This document shows, one piece after another, positions 30,130 through 41,965 of a DNA stretch of 64,000 nt. A program made the translations under genes and the position numbers. The DNA is from Tetracladium setigerum (taxonomy: Eukaryota > Ascomycota > Leotiomycetes > Helotiales): NCBI GenBank assembly GCA_031472005.1, contig PZJY01000013.1, positions 930,001 to 994,000 on the forward strand, read 5' to 3'. The notes beneath the pieces are model-generated. The model was given only the letters and a program-made list of their open reading frames with translations. It was not told the origin of the DNA and ran no database searches. Positions within the stretch are counted from its first letter, which is position 1. Each line of letters begins with the position of its first letter.

Positions 30130-31927
30130 CTAGACAGAGTCGACGACATTAGTAAGTGGTGCATACCCTTGGCCTTGAATCAACCAGGAATCGGCGGTGG
30201 CTTTAGCATCGGTTCCAGCGAATGGAACAGTCCACGTATCTGTGTACCCACTCTGAGTTTGCGACGCCACACCAATTGGTGTCCACGACCAATCTGAATT
30301 AGCTGTGGAAGCCGTATTCCAAGCGCCAGAGTATTTGTAAAGGCCGAAGTAAAAGTCATTGCCTTCAACAAGGTAGCCGAGAACTCTGACTTGCAGCCAA
30401 TCTGTAGCGGTACCAGATAATACAATTTTACCATCCACTTCTCTTTCCATCGTCGTAATAAGTGTTGCCGTTGCTGATGAAAAACCGTACAAATGCGTAT
30501 GGAACCAGGACATCGGCTTTGTAAGTGACGGTGTCGCCACTCTGCGTATATTTGACATTGCTGATTGTGCCTCCAGGCGGGAGGCTTTTTGTGCTCGCTG
30601 GGATCAACCGGGAGGAGTCTCCGCCACCTGAAGCTAACCTCGTCCGGACTTCGAAATTCATACCAGAGGATCCAGGAGTAATCATGCCAATGGTAGCTCG
30701 GCTCAATGTTGCTGACAACTCCAGTATCAGTTCACCACTCAAATGAAACGCGTAGCCAAGAGAATTGGCCACCGGTGACGAAGTGAGGGTAACGGAGCGA
30801 TAGTCCGAAGAGAAGACGGCCGCGTCACTTGGAATACCAGCAAAATAGGTGCCAGGACCTGCAGCAGCGTCAGCAACGGGCGGCTTGTCTTCTGGGGCCG
30901 CGTTGATAAATGCTTACATATAAGTCTCACCGGGTAGATTGTCGTATGGATTGGGATTGTCATCATTGGTAATTTCCAGGAGGCCTGCATGACGGCTCAG
31001 GGCAAGCACAGCAACATTCGCAATCTAACTCTCTGGCACTCTGTAGATGATATGCCATATCTTTCGAGAATCCAATCATTGGGTACATAGGAACTCTGAT
31101 AAGTCTCAAAGCTACTCTCGAAGGTCAATACGGTATCATATTGTCGTCATAACGCTGGGCAATGGGTAATCTAGGGTTGAGCACTGTGAATGCGCCCGGG
31201 TGTTTACGCTTCGTATAGCTGTTGATGTGTGCGTACAGACCTACGTAAATGTTGTTGGGTCCACATTCTGGTCAACCTTCATCGGAAAAGATACCGCCCA
31301 GACTAGCGCTGTATAGCTCGTACCACTTGTCGATATCTTGTTCAATTTGCGAAGCCCAAGGTCGTTGGAGCCGAGTCGAGTGGTGAAATTTTGATGACTG
31401 ACGCCGAGGTGCCAGTGCGAACATAACCCATAATCTTCTCGCCTTGACTGGAAGCTTGATCGATCAACCACTGATTTCCAGGCTGGCTCGACCACATAAT
31501 CTAGACTGTTCAAAACATTCGCAACCAACACACTGACTTGCCCAGTATCGTACGCCAAAAATTGTTTCTAAGCAGCCGGGTCCCTAAGTAGGTTAATGTA
31601 AGAAGTAATAGCGATCTGTTGACCTCCAGAACTGCCTCCACCGTTGTCAGGATCTACTGCCTCGTCCTTGAGAAATTCTATCACGATCGCCTCATAGATA
31701 ATGCCGGACAATTTTGGAGTAGGGTGGAAGATACGAGCACGATAGCCGATAGTGTCAGACCAGAAGTTGTATTCGGCTTGGACATCCCCACTAGGGCCAC
31801 CTCCAACGGCTTCGTTGAGTCCATCTTCGTCAAACATGGTCCAAAAATCATTTACGTAGTCCGCCCACAATGTTTTCTCCGAATCCCACGACAGAGCACT
31901 TGCACTTGAACTTGTGACCTTGTTCAA
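30130..31927 (-). pseudogene. Spherulin-4-like protein gene, decayed
   Basis: The middle resembles the spherulation-specific family 4 fold: GYVRTGTSASV, ANIEQDIDKWYELYSASL then GGIFSDEG, and KHPGAFTVLNPRLPIAQRYDD, followed by LTFESSFETYQSSYVPNDW. These pieces lie in different frames and are cut by in-frame stops at 31568-31570 (TAG where Trp is expected), 31272-31274 (TGA after SDEG, Trp expected), 31025-31027 (TAG) and 30914-30916 (TAA). A C-terminal beta-rich region of about 200 residues (PVANSLGYAFHLSGELILEL; GTATDWLQVRVLGYLVEGND) follows after another frame change near 30445. The N-terminal block (31927-31640) is acidic and unrecognised. No signal peptide remains. Stops at C-to-T compatible positions suggest true decay, perhaps helped by repeat-induced point mutation; that is inference. 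Confidence 0.6.
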
Positions 31928-32045
31928 GTAATCGAACCCGACTTAAATGTGATTTGGGAGAGTTACGGGAACTGTTGCACGATGCAATTTCTGAGAATTC
32001 CAGGGAAGTCAATGTCATCTCTCCCTATGGTTACAGTGCCAATAG

Positions 32046-33070
32046 TTGTCTTTCCCATACTTGGTCGAGGATACAATTGGGGTTTCCACCTCCAAAACGT
32101 CGATCTGGTGCTTGATTACTGATCACCTCAGTTTGCTCCTCTTGCTCACACCATTTTCGTATCTCCTATTATACCGGGGATTATTTGTTCTTCGATTGGC
32201 AAATGCCATCTCGGTTACCGCTGCTCTATTGCTTGCTCTGTGCGCCCAGGCACAACTCCTGACTATATACCATCTCTGGGCATGTCTTCTATCCAAGAAA
32301 TAGGGACTCGTGGTACCCAAGCCACCAAAACTTCTCGACTGCCCCAACCTCGTGCAGCTCATCTTGCAATGGATATGCTCATTACTCCTGTGCGTCTAAC
32401 CTTTTGCTCAAAGACCATAAATTCAGTTTTTCTGATCAGTAAACATTTTGTACATCCTGGCTTTTCTCCTCGAAGTACGCACACCCGCTCAAGGTTATCT
32501 GACATCACCAACAACACCACCGACGACTCCACCAGCAACCCCAACTAAGACAGCGATGACAATAAATGACCGTACCCTCCTATCTTACAAAACGGCAGTC
32601 ACAGTACTCACTGTTCACGCTAGTCTTTGTATATTCTGGGCGGCGCTACTCGGTTGGCCAACAGACGATTGGCTTGACCTCCCCTTCGTCACACTTATGG
32701 GTCCGAATCTATACTGTATCAATTCTGTCATTACGATCACAACCATTGTTGCCTTGGCGTTTCAAGTTGGCACTACTCGGAAACCCAAGGCTCAGCAGCG
32801 TTGAACAGGACGGTATTGCTGTTACAAGCTTTTGTCTTTCTAGCTCTGGCTGTGGCATGGTCTTTTGGGTTCAAGGTGCCACTAAATCTGAGGATCGGTT
32901 TTCAAGGTGATTATTGGCTTTTGGAAGAGTGGTATCCCCTTGTTGGGTGGGCGAGTATCAATAATGCTGTGATTGCAATTGGTCTGGCCCGTTGTGCTGT
33001 GTTTTGCTTTGAGAAGAAACGCTGGAGGGCAGATCTAGATGGGGAACAACAGGCGTTGTTAACTACATAA
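32046..33070 (+). CDS. Small multi-pass membrane protein, frame broken
   Basis: Unrecognised integral membrane protein. The clearest part is 32448-33070: a segment ILAFLLEVRTPAQGY, a Pro/Thr-rich loop (TSPTTPPTTPPATP), then hydrophobic helices (LSYKTAVTVLTVHASLCIFW; YCINSVITITTIVALAFQV; LLLQAFVFLALAVAWSFGF; GWASINNAVIAIGLA) and a charged tail. Near 32795-32805 the frame shifts to one starting one base earlier, so one base appears missing between KPKAQQ and ALNRTVLL. Upstream of 32448 the frame is unclear; a hydrophobic N-terminal stretch (32130-32290) could be a first exon, or the start could lie in an overlapping frame ending AHLAMDMLITP. Treat the 5' end as unresolved. Confidence 0.5.
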
Positions 33071-34460
33071 GGGATGGGCGTATAGTCGTGAGACACCTGT
33101 GCATCTACAACATCGCCGGGTCGCCTACTCCTTGCACGAAAGTTTTCTTTATGAATATGTTCTTCCTTTTGTCTAGGTCCTTATATCTTGCGCTTTATAT
33201 GCTCATATCGAACTGCTGTAAACTATCCGATGTCTTTCTCAGCTCACTCATAGCAAGCTTAGCTTCATGAGTGACATTATTGCAGCGAACGATGCTTTTG
33301 TTGTTCTCCAGACCGGACCAGTCATTATTGGCAGTCGAGTAGAAGCGGGCACACCAAGCGATGTAGATTTTGGAAAAAATTGGGAATACTGAAAAAATAT
33401 TGACGAAAAGTAGACTTACGAGGTTGTGCAAGCCAGCTTTGATCACTATTCGCTTGAGGCAGCACACTTGAAAACTTCACCAGCCAGAATATCTTAGTTG
33501 AAGTTCTACGAACAGCCGCAGCTACTTTCCCACTTCAAATCATTACGGTTAAGACGACTCTTTTATTATGTTTTGCATCGTCTTTTATCGATGAAATTCT
33601 GCAGATCAAATTTTTCGATACCGGAGACGTCTATGTTGGTTTATCACGTGACAATTCCAAACTGATCCTTAACATTTGCTGCATGGTGAATCATCTAAAA
33701 CTGTTGACAATTAAACTTTTAACTAGAAATATGAGTTGATCAAAAACTAATGAAGAATTTGCGATCAAGATAGTCACGATGCTGATCAATCTGGAGAAAT
33801 CTGGGGAGGCGCAGGGAAGATCGGAGAAGATTGAACCACGACGAGGTGGCGTTCTTGCCCCAGAGTTTGGAAGCACCAAACACGCCCCCACGTGCCAAAG
33901 CAAGGTTTTCATCAATTCCAATTAAAATTCACCATGCGCTTGGGTAAAATGCGACCTAGTAATTTCCACCTCTCAACTATACCATCCAGTACCATGACTG
34001 AGCTGTCCCAAAGGGAAAATAGACGAAGGAGTTGAGTAGGCGTAATTCCTGTATAGATATGGGGACGAGTCTCTTGACCTTAGCACTTTACAAAGATAGC
34101 CAATCATCAAAGAGTGGAAGAGTTGTGAAATGTTAGGTTTGATTTGTGTTGCGAAAAACTACCAAATAATTACCCCCAAACCTCGAACTCTGAACCAACT
34201 CCTCACTAACCCCCCTTGAAAATAATCAAAATAATCGCGACAGCTAGGAATACATCATGAACTTGCTAAGACCAATGACTAGTTACCCTACGAAAATTTG
34301 GAACCCAGAACTCCACGACCGTTTCTTGTGGCAATTCAAACCCGTGCCAGGTCGGAACCTTCTTAAGCCAAAAACAAATAGTCCGTGAGGTCTCTTTTTT
34401 TTCATCCACCAAAAGAATCTTCAAACATGATGCAGCTTTATAAAGGGGTCCTCGATCAAA
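33071..34460. other. Gene-poor region
   Basis: About 1.4 kb with AT-rich DNA. One minus-strand ORF of 90 codons (33195-33467) has a Cys-rich, weakly protein-like sequence but no family match I recognise. Nothing else seen. Confidence 0.4.
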
Positions 34461-35806
34461 TTATTCAAACTCATTAAACTTCGGTACTGCATCCAATAAC
34501 AGGGCGAAATCATATCCTTTGACACCTTGAATCCATTCTTTCCCCATCCCAGGAGCCAGAAAAACCAGCCAGTATACTCCGTTCCCATTTGTTGAAGTTC
34601 CGACGACCGCAACGTTTTCTTTGATGAGATGATCTCTTAGAAATATGACGGAGATCTGTAAATTGACATTTGCTCAAAGAGCTTTTTATCAGCAGGACTA
34701 AGCGATGAATATTGCACCGCATGATGTTTTTGCTGATGATGGTTCGGGTCTACAAAATCTGGTGATAGATATGCGTTTGTTTGAGGGGTGGAGAACTCGT
34801 CGATGAAGTCAAGTGATTGATATTGATTAGGTTCGAAGCCTTGATTAGGTTAGAACATGGTTTTGTCCGCAAGGTTATTGACAGTGGCATCTTGAGTACC
34901 TACCTAATAAATCTCTATCCATAATCGGTGAAATTTGGGACTCCCAAGACAATATCTCGCTTGAGGATGGTTGCGGAACAGTTGGCGAAAACTGATTTAA
35001 TGTCATGGGTTCGGAATCGTGCGGAAATGGGGAGACACTTGGTGTCGGGGCTAGCGAAGGTGATATCGAGAACAGTTGCATGGCAAAATCGTCTTGTAAT
35101 TCTGGAATCGAGTTGGTGCGAAGTTTGTGGTATGTTGACGTTTCCATTAACGACAACGAGTTCTGCATTTGAGACAACAAGAGTGGGTCAACTTGAGATT
35201 CCGGAAACGATGTGATGAGATCGAAGGTGACTCCGGAAGCCCGGGATCCTGAGACGGAGCTAGAACGACTGTCTAGAGGTAGAGATAAACAGCTGTTTGC
35301 TGGAGTTGGGTACAATCCTTCGAAGGGGTCTTGTGGTGAAGCTGGCCCCTCACTTCCTGGTGATTGAGTACCGGAAGGTAGTGAGTATATGTGATCAATT
35401 GTATCAGAGAAATCGAGAGCAAAGTCGAAGCTTGGATCACCAGCAGGAAGTGTTCTGTTGTATTGTTGCTCGCTTGGTCCCGAGAATATCGATGGGGATG
35501 ATACCGGCAGACCATATGGCGAGGGACGTTGTAACATGCTGTTGATAACACGGGCCTCAAGAGCATTTATGTGGTCCCGCACTTTCTTTCCTATACATGA
35601 GATCTATTAACTCTGCACAAGAGCGGATATCAATGTATCATGAATCGTAACTTACGGTGATTCCTTTGTGCTAGACGATTCTGCATTCTCCTTCTTTCCA
35701 ATGTGTCGGGTACTTGGCTGGCATTTGACTGTTTACTCTCGGTGGGTGGTGAGACTACTTTGTTGGTAGCCGCTTTCTTGGTCTTTTCAGAAGCTCTCTT
35801 GCTCAT
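34461..35806 (-). CDS. bZIP-like transcription factor, third exon behind a frameshift
   Basis: Exon 1 (35806-35656) encodes a Lys/Ser-rich N terminus and the bZIP basic region ERRRMQNRLAQRNH; exon 2 (35590-34904) completes it as RKKVRDHINALEARV. The invariant Asn-x7-Arg is present (NRLAQRNHR). The leucine zipper is short: only one clear heptad Leu. The rest of exon 2 is Ser/Pro-rich and acidic, as in activation domains. I place exon 3 at 34839-34461 after a 64-nt intron with GTAGGT donor, CTAAC branch point and AAG acceptor; it runs GFEPNQYQSLDFIDEF to FEQMSIYRSPSYF and, after one missing T near 34641-34643, LRDHLIKENVAVVGTSTNG to the stop at 34461. Without exon 3 the protein would end soon after 34904. 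No target known. Confidence 0.72.
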
Positions 35807-38800
35807 TTTGCGTTGACTCGAACTGCTGGTGATTGTCTAAACTTGTGGGTTTGCGATGTCTGAAGAACAGAGTCCAGTCCAGACTTGCGAGGCTGTCCCT
35901 ATTAATCTGATCAGGGCATGCGATGTACAGTACAAGGGCAAAGTTTGGTACCAGGGATTTGAGAACCATGAGCGCAGAATTCCATGCAACATCTTTGAGT
36001 AACAGCTTGGCAGGCATTCGTTCTTCTGGAACGTCCACTCACATGGAATACATAGGATGAGGTGTTTGAACCCCACTCTCCCTTCGGGGGTCCAGAGCCA
36101 GGGACTGGTCAACGGCCGCCGGGAAGCTTAAATGCCAGCGCGGGCGCGGGCCAGGGTTTGAACCTGATACTTGCGAGATACATGCCGCACAGGACTCTGG
36201 GCTCGGTACGAATCTCGTTGCCGAGTTGGTGAGGAAGTATACAAATCCCAAAAGAACACTTTCAAATCTTGCACGCCCACAAAAAAAAAGTGGCGGTACA
36301 TCCCATTTGGAAGGTGGTCCAGCGGCGAGCGAGAGATAATAAGTCCTGTCCATCTCCTAGCCTTTCAAATACTGTACATTTGCGCAAATACGAACAGATT
36401 TTTAGGAAAACAACTCCGGCAAGGCCCCACGCCGATGTCAAATAGACCAAGAACACATTTAGGGCCTTTGAGTACCGATAAGTTCAGAAACACCCGAACG
36501 GGAAGCACCCGAATCGTTATCCCAAAGAGGGAACCGAGCAAGGCCGACCTATCAAGAATGCTTGTTGAGACCAGCCGCACTTTGCTTGTCCTGTACAACA
36601 CGCCGCAAAGATGCAGTCCACGATAGCGGCTACCCTCAGGGACTTCAATCGTGAGGAAACATTGAAATTTCAAATGTTAAACTTGACATCTTTGCCTCGT
36701 TCGTGTTATTACGACGCCCCTGCATTAATTGAAGGGCGAAATACCACTACCGGCACGAAATAATCTGGCTGACCACCCCCACCAACTAGTCGAACTCATG
36801 ATCACCTGCATATGCAGAGGACTTCCAGTATGCAGGAAGCTCTTCAGAGGAAGCATGCTCGGGTGTGCACCGCCAGCACGTACTTCGCTTAATTCCTCCT
36901 CCTAACCCTCAAGGGGGGATGGGTTGTGTCTTCAGGAGGGGCCGGAGCATGTGCAGACAGATTATGCAACTTCCTTGTTTTCGCTCGCAGGTAATCCTTT
37001 GGAAATGCACACTTCAATCCCTACAGACGGATTCCTCTCGTTGTTCGACGTCAACATTTCGCATCGTGGCTTGCTCGCAAATTACTCGACGTGCATTGTC
37101 GAGATATCAGGGCAGGTAGTCCAAGTCAATCCTGCAACGAGTATACGACGCTGTTTGCCGTCTAGTTTTCACGCTGATGAATTAAGCGACTCCCTCCTCA
37201 TGGGGAGGATCCTATTGGTTTGGCGGAACGGCATTGATTTTGCCGTTAGAATCGACTGCCAATGCATTTCTTCAACGGAAAGGGACGGGAGCTTAAATGG
37301 GTTATTTTTATCGCCGAGTCGACAAAATACATAACATGTCCTTCAAGTGAATACATACACACTTTTATGGGCATTATCTCCAGAAGCTGGCGACCCTTGA
37401 CCTTAGTGGCGCGAAGGCCAACAAGCCAACAAACCCAGCACGCGGTTGTACGACACCGCCCAAGATCATCATGGTCCCGTACCTCTCTTTTCCGGCGTTC
37501 AGCGCCCGTCCCAGGATTCAAGATCCAGGGTGTGATCGACGGCTCTTCCCATGGGCTACCCCCTGACGAACGCGTAAGGACGCTTCTGGACATTTTGGAT
37601 GCACTCGATTGGCCAACTGGCTCGCATCCTAGTCAGTGTCGTATTTCCAGAATCGTTTCCTCAACACATCTCAGGAACCACAATTTTTGACTCTTCGTAC
37701 TCGAAGTGCCATTCACCACACAATAAGCAGCCCCTGCTCATCTAGGCAGCATCCTTTAGGAAGTCCTGAGCAGGAGCCAATGAAGAGTCTTACCAATTTT
37801 ACACCTTGGAAAGCTACCTTTCCCTTCTAGTTCGGCATATTTACCCGTGACAGCTGCCTTAGTCAGTGCATAGAGCTTGAAGTAGAACGTCCCTGGATGA
37901 GGTGGGTGAGGTGACTGCTCAGAAGCTTGCACACTTTTTTCCGGGACCGCGCGATGCAATAATTGTAGGGCTGAGAGGAGGGTGATATATAGTAGAGGTT
38001 ATATATCTTTCAGCTCATATCCTCTCAGTGTTCGAGATCACTTGCTGACGATGACGAGGATTGGTGATGAGATTGATTTAGAACTACGCCCACTTGGATG
38101 GAGCGATCATCCCCTCACCCAAGTAGCTGCAATGAGACCACGGGAGATTCAACTGCGCCTTCAAGGGTCTGACTTCCCCAAAGTAGTTACGACATCAAGA
38201 TCTCCTACTTCTCAAGTAACACAGCTTCACAAGGGCGCTCGTCGTTTCGCTTCATAGATCTGCACTAGTCTTGAATGAGGGTTGCAGTAATCATTTTTTT
38301 TTTCTGGTAGGAGTTCTTTTCCCACGTGGCAATTGATTGCCTGCTCGTATGAAAGCCGAAAATTCGTTCTTCCAATGCAGTTAAGCCGTGTTGAATATGT
38401 AGAATTTATGCTGCTCGAAAGAACGGGAGGCGAATTTGTAGTAATCAGACCAATTTTTTGTCAGGTTCAATTTGCTCATCCAGAGTACCTCATCGTACAT
38501 TTCAAATGTTCTCCTTGAATTTATCCGACAAAAATGGAAAAAAAGCGAAAAGTTCGCAGGTGTGAAGCGGTCAGCCCCATGCAATGTTTACGATTAGTCC
38601 TGCGAACATGTGGAGCTCAAAAGGGCTAGACGGTAAATGAGAAACTCCGTACGGGTATTGGCCATTGCCGACCTCCTTAAGTCGGCAGCGTTTGTCGGAA
38701 ATCGATTTGCCTTGCATGGCGACCGAATCCCGGTGCTATTCGGAGCTGTCGGCTGGCGGTCAGTTTTGCCGGAAGAATGGAGTACAAGAGTCTGAACAAG

Positions 38801-40324
38801 TCAGCGGGATTTGGTTGATAACTAGAAAAGGAGTCAAGTACAGCAGAGTGGAGTACTTGTTAACTCAACAATGGGGTGTAGAGGCGAATTGAATAAATAA
38901 TAGTGAGTGTGAGGTATTTTTGGCATGTTGGGCTCCATCGCTTGCCAAGGAGATGATGATATTTGGAGTACGAACAAGTACGTGATTATCTCTGAGATGA
39001 TTGTACACGGCTCCCCGGGAGTGACACGCGTTTAAAGCAAAGAATCTGCGCTTGTGCAGCGGTCCTCATATGTCCGGGCCAATCCAGGAAAGAATGCGAT
39101 GAGAAAATGCTCACATAAGATTCCCACCGGAGAGCAGGTAGCTCACTTATCTTCGTCTTCAGCTCATCGGGGGTTTTCCTCGACAATCTTCAGCAGGCCG
39201 CTCTACTTGAACGGTTCGAACTCTCCGTCGACGACAACAACAGTTCTCCTTTCTTTCTTGATCCCGCCATCAAGCGCTGACTCTTGCTGCGCCGCTCCCC
39301 ATAAGATAGCATGGCTGATTCCGACTTTGTAATGTCCACCAATCCAGTGGTCTATGATATCACTTCTTCGATGGTTGAATTTACTTCTGGAAGGAGAGTA
39401 CTAAGCGTTTCCTATAATAGGTATGGTGTGTGAACGCAGCTTTGCCATCCTGAAACTGGGACAAATTGCGAAGCGAGTGGATGTTCGAGTCTCCCCTCGT
39501 TATTCCTGCAAGCCGATATTTCATGATAGATATCTGGAACCTTTTCTGGAACCCTTCGTTTGCTGACTTTCCCGAGATGCCATCGGGAAGGTATCATGTG
39601 AGAATCAAGCCTCGTCGTCCTCAGATGATTCTGTTCGATGTCAGCCTGTAATTCTGGACAGCCTCACACGCACAGGGACATCCCAACCAATGAAGGTTGT
39701 TTGCATTCTAACAATCAAGCAGCCTGAAGGGTAGTGATGAGATGTAGCTTGGATCATCTGGTAACAAGACACAGGCAGAATGCAACAAACGTACTCTGCA
39801 GTCGCAATAAAGTTCCGCATCGCAGGGGGAACGAGCGAAGCCTCGTCGGAATATGAAAGTGCAATCAGAAGTGGCTTCATGAGATGGATGAATGGAAGCA
39901 TGAACCAATAATTCCAGAGTCAACAGAATAAGTGATGGCGGTTTTGAGGAGGTTATGCCCTGCCTGCTCTCTGTCATACTCACGATTATACGAGATCCAG
40001 TCTCAAGGTCCTACATGAGATTCCATGTTTATGGATAATCTGTGCGAGATCATTTAACCTGCCGTGTGTTCTTGGTGTTGTTGTTGTTGTTGTTGTTGAA
40101 GGGATGAGATTGAGATTGAAATTGGAGAAACAATGAGGGGAGGCACTTGAGTGAAAACCTCCTCTTTCGGACTAGCTCAACCGGTGAGGATTTGGGGGTG
40201 CATCTCGGGATCCTTATCGTCATCATCCCACTCCACACAAGATCCTCAGTGCAGATATGACTCCCACTGCAAAATGTTTGTACACAAAAAAATATAATCT
40301 GCATCTGGCAGATAACCCAGCATT
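35807..40324. other. 4.5-kb gene-poor region
   Basis: No ORF here shows a family or plausible exon chain. Two stretches resemble RNA-polymerase-III B boxes on the minus strand: GGTTCAAAC near 36064-36071 and 36151-36163, about 90 bp apart, in GC-rich DNA (GCGCGGGCGCGGG at 36138-36150). A (GTT)n microsatellite lies at about 40076-40098 and pyrimidine/purine strings flank the P450 promoter at the right end. Probably old repeats plus promoter DNA of the two bordering genes. Confidence 0.45.
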
Positions 40325-41965
40325 ATGCCGTTTGTCGATATGCTACTCCAAAGCGCCATTAAGAATCCCCTGACTTGGCTGCTTCCAACTTCTGTTTCCC
40401 TCATACTTCTCCAATTCATCTACAGGCTGGCCTTCCACCCTCTCTCCCACATTCCAGGACCGCTCCTACCGAAACTCACCTATCTGTGGCTCTACTACCA
40501 TGCCTACATAGGAGACGAAGCAACGGTAATTCACGAAGCCCACGCACGTTACGGACCTTATGTTCGTGTTTCACCTAATGAGGTAGATATCAGTGATGGA
40601 GACGCGATCGTACCAATATACGTGACGAAAGGTGGGTTTCCAAAAGCACCATGTTATGCAAATTTCGACATCGATGGGCATAAGACTCTGTTCTCAACCA
40701 CCGAAATGGAGTACAGGGCACCCAGAGCAAAGGCGGTTGTTTCAATGTTTTCTACGAAGAACATCAGGGACAACTTACCTGCTCTATACGAATGTGTTGA
40801 TAGTATGGTCCAAAGATTGAAAGAGGAAGCCAATACTGGAAGACCTGTCAATCTATTGACTCTATCGAGAGCTTTGGCAATTGATGCTGTATCCACACAT
40901 CTTTTCCAGCAAAACTACAATGGCACATCTGAAAGAGGGGGCAAATTGTCTGTTTCGGCTTTTGTGGATGCATTTGTGGCCGTGGGAAGGTTTTTCTATC
41001 TCCCAAACTTGGTCTTTGTCTGGATGGAGTGGACTCTCGAGAAGTTCTTCTCGGATGAACATACCAATATTTCAATGGAGGTCGTGGATAAGTTTGTGGC
41101 GGATTTAGTTGATTCGACACCAGAAGGAGCCCAAAACTATCCAGGTCGACTGATGGCCCTTGGTCTTGATCGATCTGAGGTCAAATGTCAATGCAAAGAC
41201 CTCATCTTCGCTGGAACGGATTCTGTGAGTACTCGGTTCTTCATGGTCTCTCTCCTACCCGTCATGATTGAGCAACGACTCATCTTTCATCAATGGCAAT
41301 AACTTTATGAAAGAAAGTAGGATGATGGAGTATACTAATAGCGTGTTCAGACGGGCATGAATATCGCAACCATACTCAGGCAACTGGCCCTAAACCCAGA
41401 GAAGTATGTTGAGAGATCTATAGCTAGTTCTGTTGGCACTTGCTGACCAGCCTTCAGGCACGATATTTTGCGTGCAGAACTAATGTCAAATATGGAATCC
41501 ACGCCAAAGCAAGACATCCAATCCCTCCCTTACTTGTCGGCAGTTGTCAAAGAAGGTCTCCGCGTCAGCATGGCAAATCCAACTCGACTTCCACATATTG
41601 TTCCCTCCCCAGGATGGACTTTCAAGTCCACCCAATTCCCAGCCGGTACCCTAGTAGGCTGTTCAGCCTATGAGCTACACCTCGATGAAGCAATTTTCCC
41701 AAACTCATTGGCCTTCCAGCCAGAAAGGTGGCTAGAGGGGAGTGCAACCGCTGAGATGACTAGGGATTGGTTTGCTTTTGGAGCGGGTCCAAGAGCCTGC
41801 ATTGCCAGGAACTTAGCTACTGTTGAGCTATTCATAACCACTGAAAGAGTTGTGAAAAGTGATGTCTTGAGGGGAGCAAGAGTTTGCCAAAATGAGGTTG
41901 AAATCTATGAATGGTTCAACTCCAAAGTCAAGGGCGAAAAGATAGAGCTCGTGTGGCCAAAATGA
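40325..41965 (+). CDS. Cytochrome P450 monooxygenase
   Basis: Membrane-anchored heme-thiolate oxygenase of unknown substrate. Exons: 40325-41224, 41351-41403, 41458-41965; all in frame, about 486 residues. The N terminus has a hydrophobic anchor (LLPTSVSLILLQFIY) and the IPGPLLPKLTYLW hinge. The I-helix oxygen-activation motif is AGTDS|TG, split by intron 1. K-helix ExxR is KEGLRVS, the PERF-like motif is FQPERW, and the heme loop is FGAGPRACIARN with the axial Cys codon at 41808-41810. In the usual FxxGxRxCxG the last Gly is Ala here. The small second exon of 53 nt is typical for fungal P450s. The gene stands alone: no synthase or other cluster enzyme is adjacent, so its product role cannot be inferred. 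Confidence 0.92.

Noticed and set aside
33195..33467. 90-codon minus-strand ORF with Cys and Trp residues
   Set aside because: Somewhat protein-like but no start context, partner exon or family; too weak to call.
36061..36180. tRNA-like motif with GTTCAAAC
   Set aside because: T-arm can form but no matching acceptor stem or anticodon arm was found, so no tRNA is called.
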